Assembly (NCBI GenBank): GCA_902544525.1 | Contig: CACCCN010000001.1 | Location: 105,289-169,288 of the forward strand | Direction: 5' to 3' | From: an uncultured Pelagibacteraceae bacterium | Lineage (GTDB): Bacteria; Pseudomonadota; Alphaproteobacteria; Pelagibacterales; AG-422-B15 | Length of the DNA: 64,000 bases | Shown here: piece by piece, positions 60,945-64,000 of the stretch | Layout: every line of letters begins with the position of its first letter | Position numbering within the stretch: position 1 is the stretch's first letter | Position numbers and translations under genes: made by a program | The notes under the pieces: generated by a model | What the model saw: only the letters and a program-made list of their open reading frames with translations | What the model was told of the DNA's origin: nothing | Database searches by the model: none

Positions 60945-60985
60945 AACAAAAAATGGGCTTGCGATAATTGATGCGCAAGCCCATA
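60945..60985 (-). terminator. Terminator of the first amt gene
   Basis: ATGGGCTTGCG (60954-60964) pairs perfectly with CGCAAGCCCAT (60975-60985), with a ten-base loop. On the minus strand it is followed by TTTTTTGTTTGG. It lies 23 bases past the stop of the ammonium transporter gene. Confidence 0.85.
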
Positions 60986-61007
60986 GGAATTAATTTATAA
61001 CTGATAG

Positions 61008-62288
61008 CTAATCTCTAATTGAGTAAGCAATTACTCCAACTTCAGCTTTGTCAGTTCCAATTTTTTCTGCATCCTCACTAATTCGCAGTCCAATAGTACT
61101 TTTGATAATTGAAATGGCTATATATGATGAAACAAATACAAAAGCTATAACAGAAGCAACCCCAATAAATTGGGTTACATATGAAGCATCTGGGTTTGAA
61201 AGTGGAACTACCATAGTTCCCCAAATTCCAGCGAACATATGTACTGGAATAGCACCAACTACATCATCAAGTTTCAATGAGTTAAGAAAATTTGTACCAA
61301 AATACATAATTACTCCACCGATGGCACCAATGAAAATTGCCGCTAAAGGACTTGGCATTAATGGCTCGGCTGTAATAGAAACTAATCCAGCTAGTGCTCC
61401 ATTTAACATCATAATAATATCAGTTTTACCACCTATGACTCGAGTAATGACAGCACCAGCTATACAACCACCACAACCCGCTAGTTGCGTGTTCATAAAG
61501 ATTCTTGACATAGCTGTAGAGTCTTCAAAAGAACCAAGGGCTAATTGAGATCCTCCGTTAAATCCATACCAACCCATCCATAAAATAAATGTACCGAGAG
61601 TTACAAGTGGGATCGAAGAGGCTGCAAATGGCTCCATATTTGCTGGACTACCATCACTAGAAAATCTTCCAATTCTTGGTCCTAAAAGAATAATTCCAGC
61701 AAGAGCTGCTGCACCACCACAAGCATGAACTAAAGTTGATCCAGCAAAGTCAGCGAATCCAAGGGCGTCTAACCAACCTCCACCCCATTCCCAACCCATT
61801 TGAATAGGATATATAACGCCCCCTAGTATTGCTGAGAATATAAAGAAGGGCCAAATTTTAATTCTCTCAGCAACTGCGCCTGACACAATTGATGCAGTTG
61901 CACAAACGAATAGTGCTTGAAAAAACCAATCCGAAGCATCTGAATATCCTGTTTCAATTGAAGAAGAGTCAGACCATATTTCTATAGTACCTATATATCC
62001 TCCTTCAGGAATTCCATAGCCTAAGTTGTATCCAATTAAATAAAAAACAATACAAACAATTGCAAATTTACCAATATTCTTTGCGGCAATAGTAGAAACA
62101 CTTCTAGTTGTAACTAAACCAGATTCAAGCATACAGAATCCTGCAGCCATCCACATCACTAAAAATCCACAGACTAAAAATGAAAATGTATTAAAAATAT
62201 ATGCTATCTCTGCATCTACTTCAGCAAAAGCAACTGGAACAAATAGCGATGAAAATAAAATTGTTAAAAAAATAATACGATTAAACAT
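61008..62288 (-). CDS. amt: Ammonium transporter (Amt family), first copy
   Basis: A 426-residue ammonium channel. Residues 1-22 form a signal peptide (FLTILFSSLFVPVAFA), then 11 helices. The conserved pore sequences are GFCMLESGLVT, FADFAGSTLVHACGGAAALAG (first pore His), WMGWYGFNGGSQLA and GAIPVHMFAGIWGTM (second pore His). Preceded by GGGGAG, a good ribosome-binding site. It is 172 bases from the second amt; no glnK is adjacent. High affinity for scarce ammonium suits oligotrophic seawater. Confidence 0.95.
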   Translation of the reverse strand: MFNRIIFLTILFSSLFVPVAFAEVDAEIAYIFNTFSFLVCGFLVMWMAAGFCMLESGLVTTRSVSTIAAKNIGKFAIVCIVFYLIGYNLGYGIPEGGYIGTIEIWSDSSSIETGYSDASDWFFQALFVCATASIVSGAVAERIKIWPFFIFSAILGGVIYPIQMGWEWGGGWLDALGFADFAGSTLVHACGGAAALAGIILLGPRIGRFSSDGSPANMEPFAASSIPLVTLGTFILWMGWYGFNGGSQLALGSFEDSTAMSRIFMNTQLAGCGGCIAGAVITRVIGGKTDIIMMLNGALAGLVSITAEPLMPSPLAAIFIGAIGGVIMYFGTNFLNSLKLDDVVGAIPVHMFAGIWGTMVVPLSNPDASYVTQFIGVASVIAFVFVSSYIAISIIKSTIGLRISEDAEKIGTDKAEVGVIAYSIRD

Positions 62289-62402
62289 AAGATCTCCCCT
62301 TAAGTAATTTTAAGAACTAAAATATAGATATAATTTGTAGTAAGATATAATTATCTATGACAAATTAAATTGTGTAACAAAAGTTGGGGATATCTTTTAC
62401 TT

Positions 62403-62443
62403 AGCAGGCCCCAAATAAATTAAGGGGAGTATTGAGGCCTGCT
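62403..62443. repeat. Inverted repeat between the two amt genes
   Basis: AGCAGGCC (62403-62410) pairs perfectly with GGCCTGCT (62436-62443); inside, CCCC and GGGG can extend or form a nested stem. It lies 18 bases downstream of the second amt stop. No T run follows on the minus strand, so it is not a classic terminator; it may be an mRNA 3' end structure or an attenuator before the first amt gene. Confidence 0.6.
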
Positions 62444-62460
62444 GTTTATTAACGGAAGGG

Positions 62461-63729
62461 TTAGTCTCTTATTGAGTAGGCAGTTACTCCTGTTTCAACA
62501 ATATCTGTACCTTCTTTTTGAGCTTCATCACTTAGTCTTATACCTATAGTCATATTCATAATCGTCCATACGATATAAGATACTACAAAGACAAAGACAC
62601 AAACTGATGCTGTACCCAAAAACTGTGCTCCAAAATTGGTATCACCATTGGATAGAGGCACAACTAATGTACCAAGTATGCCAGCAAACAAGTGAACTGG
62701 CACTGCACCAACGACATCATCAATTTTTAAGTTATTTAACAACTCAGTTCCGAACACAACTACTACACCACCAGCTGCACCAATCATGATTGCAAGCCCT
62801 GGTGTAGGTGCTAGTGGTTCAGCGGTAATGGCAACTAGACCTCCTAGTGCACCATTTAACATCATTACAACGTCTGTTTTACCTTTCCACAATCTTGTGA
62901 TTACAGCAGCAGTAATAACACCACCTGCGGCAGCTAAGTTAGTATTGATATAGATAGTTCCAACGGCATTAACATCATCAAATGTTCCCATTGCAAGTTG
63001 TGATCCACCATTAAATCCAAACCATCCAAACCACAGTATAAATGTGCCGGCGGTTGCTAATGGAATTGAAGAACTTGCAAATGGTACTAATTTACCATTG
63101 TCATATCTACCAAGTCGTGGACCAAGAACAATAGCTCCAGCAAGAGCAGCAGCTCCGCCAGCGCCATGAACAAGAGTAGATCCAGCAAAGTCAGAAAAAC
63201 CGGCAGCAGATAACCATCCACCACCCCATTGCCAACCCATTTCGATTGGATAGATAATTCCAGTTAATATTGCTGCAAATAAAAAGAATGGCCAAATTTT
63301 GATTCTTTCAGCTAAGGTTCCAGAAACAATAGATGCAGTAGCGGCACAGAATACCATTTGGAAGAACCAGTCAGAGCTCGCAGAATATCCATCCGATAAT
63401 GCGGAACCATCAGACCACATTGTAAAGCTTCCTATATAGCCTCCTTCAGGAATACCATAAGCTAGGTTATAGCCAACCAGCATAAACATTATTCCTGATA
63501 TTGAGTACAAGCCAATATTTTTTGCTGCAATAGCAGAAACACTTTTTGAAGTAACCATCCCAGACTCAAGTAAACAAAAGCCAAGAGCCATTAACATCAC
63601 TAGGAAACCAGATACTAAGAATAGAAAACTATTTAAAATATAAGCAGTTTCTTCCTCAACTCCTGCAAAAGCAGATGAGAACGCTAGAGATGAAAAAAGA
63701 ATAGTTAAAGGTAAGATTTTTTTTAACAT
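62461..63729 (-). CDS. amt: Ammonium transporter (Amt family), second copy
   Basis: A 422-residue paralogue of the neighbouring Amt. The start at 63729 is chosen because GGAGAAAATA gives a ribosome-binding site and the protein then begins with a signal peptide (MLKKILPLTILFSSLAFSSAFA); the upstream frame to 63816 is not needed. Pore motifs: GFCLLESGMVT, FSDFAGSTLVHGAGGAAALAG, WFGWFGFNGGSQLA and GAVPVHLFAGILGTLVV. The C-terminal SIRD ending matches the first copy. Upstream of it lies about 270 bases of window end. Confidence 0.95.
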   Translation of the reverse strand: MLKKILPLTILFSSLAFSSAFAGVEEETAYILNSFLFLVSGFLVMLMALGFCLLESGMVTSKSVSAIAAKNIGLYSISGIMFMLVGYNLAYGIPEGGYIGSFTMWSDGSALSDGYSASSDWFFQMVFCAATASIVSGTLAERIKIWPFFLFAAILTGIIYPIEMGWQWGGGWLSAAGFSDFAGSTLVHGAGGAAALAGAIVLGPRLGRYDNGKLVPFASSSIPLATAGTFILWFGWFGFNGGSQLAMGTFDDVNAVGTIYINTNLAAAGGVITAAVITRLWKGKTDVVMMLNGALGGLVAITAEPLAPTPGLAIMIGAAGGVVVVFGTELLNNLKIDDVVGAVPVHLFAGILGTLVVPLSNGDTNFGAQFLGTASVCVFVFVVSYIVWTIMNMTIGIRLSDEAQKEGTDIVETGVTAYSIRD

Positions 63730-64000
63730 TATTTTCTCCGTTAAGTTAATTTTTGAAGTCTGATCATTTCTGTTTAAATGTATGTTCTCAATTGAGATTG
63801 CCTGCCAGCTTGTCATCTAAATTTCAATTTTTAGAACTAAACTTCCTCAGACTCATTAAAAAATCCATATTTTTCAATACTTGTTAGCGATTTGATAATT
63901 TACACAATTTGTCAATTTAGCTTTATTTACCCACAGGTTTATAAAATACTTTAACGAATTATTCGAAGCTATTTTTGCCAAGTTGTCATATGTATTTAAA
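63730..64000. other. Non-coding window end upstream of the second amt gene
   Basis: 271 AT-rich bases hold the second amt ribosome-binding site and presumably its promoter. I find no open frame of note, no sigma-54 TGGC-N8-TTGC pattern and no clear hairpin. The open frame extending the amt upstream (to 63816) seems to be non-coding. Confidence 0.5.

Noticed and set aside
63730-63816. N-terminal extension of the second Amt
   Set aside because: The ATG at 63729 has a proper ribosome-binding site and gives a signal peptide at the N-terminus, as in the first Amt; the extension would bury the signal.
63730-64000. Sigma-54 promoter upstream of the amt genes
   Set aside because: TTGGC-like fragments are present on the minus strand but the matching GC element at the right spacing is not.
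1-64000. CRISPR arrays, insertion sequences, rRNA or further tRNA genes
   Set aside because: No regularly spaced repeats, transposase frames, rRNA segments or additional cloverleaf sequences were found on reading both strands.

Overview
The window looks like a compact chromosome segment from a free-living marine alphaproteobacterium with a streamlined, strongly AT-rich genome (SAR11/HIMB59-like in style; the exact lineage cannot be fixed from this sequence alone). Reasons: very short or overlapping gene junctions, many TTG/GTG starts, almost no intergenic DNA, an alphaproteobacterial SOS box (GTTC-N7-GTTC), a TIGR02300-type FYDLN-acid protein, and alphaproteobacterial gene orders (rnd-kdsD-lptC-lptA-lptB; aroA-cmk-rpsA-ihfB; pyrF-trpF-trpB-trpA-accD-folC). 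I see no insertion sequence, prophage, CRISPR array or rRNA. One tRNA gene (Ala, GGC anticodon) is present.

Layout. 0-31 kb is mostly core: accA, malyl-CoA lyase, xerD, queG, gltB/gltD, uppP, LPS-transport genes, tRNA-Ala, aroA-cmk-rpsA-ihfB, pyrF-trpFBA-accD-folC, trxA, rmuC, an exonuclease I gene that appears split, an SH3-domain protein, pdxH and a J-domain protein. 31.7-55.6 kb is an accessory catabolic island. It holds a PotABCD-type ABC importer, a glutamine-synthetase-fold ligase, an amidase, two related ring-hydroxylating-oxygenase proteins (one without its Rieske domain), a PuuB-like amine oxidase, two class-III aminotransferases, a GcvT-family protein, two CrtI/PYROXD2-like FAD oxidoreductases, a TetR regulator with an MFS transporter and a GNAT enzyme, a glutaryl-CoA dehydrogenase, an ECHDC3-like hydratase and a PuuD-like hydrolase. 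55.6-64 kb holds pdxA, a lytic transglycosylase-like lipoprotein, an EamA transporter, an SOS-controlled umuDC operon, a dienelactone-hydrolase-like protein and two tandem ammonium transporter genes.

How the island may work (inference). PotABCD brings in a polyamine-like or N-methylated amine. Gamma-glutamylation by the GS-like ligase, oxidation by the DAO-like enzyme, transamination and PuuD-type hydrolysis would resemble the Puu putrescine route. The Rieske oxygenase, the GcvT protein and the paired FAD oxidoreductases point to an N-methylated or ring substrate with one-carbon units passed to tetrahydrofolate. GcdH with its aminotransferase suggests a C5 branch through glutaryl-CoA. The same perfect inverted repeat, ATTGAAT-N4-ATTCAAT, occurs in the tetR divergent intergenic region and over the -35 box of the aminotransferase/Rieske/pot operon. 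This makes TetR control of most of the island likely.

The most unusual items are the Rieske-less oxygenase paralogue, the shared TetR operator pair with an apparently leaderless promoter, the split and internally deleted exonuclease I gene, and an AccA with an added C-terminal transmembrane helix.
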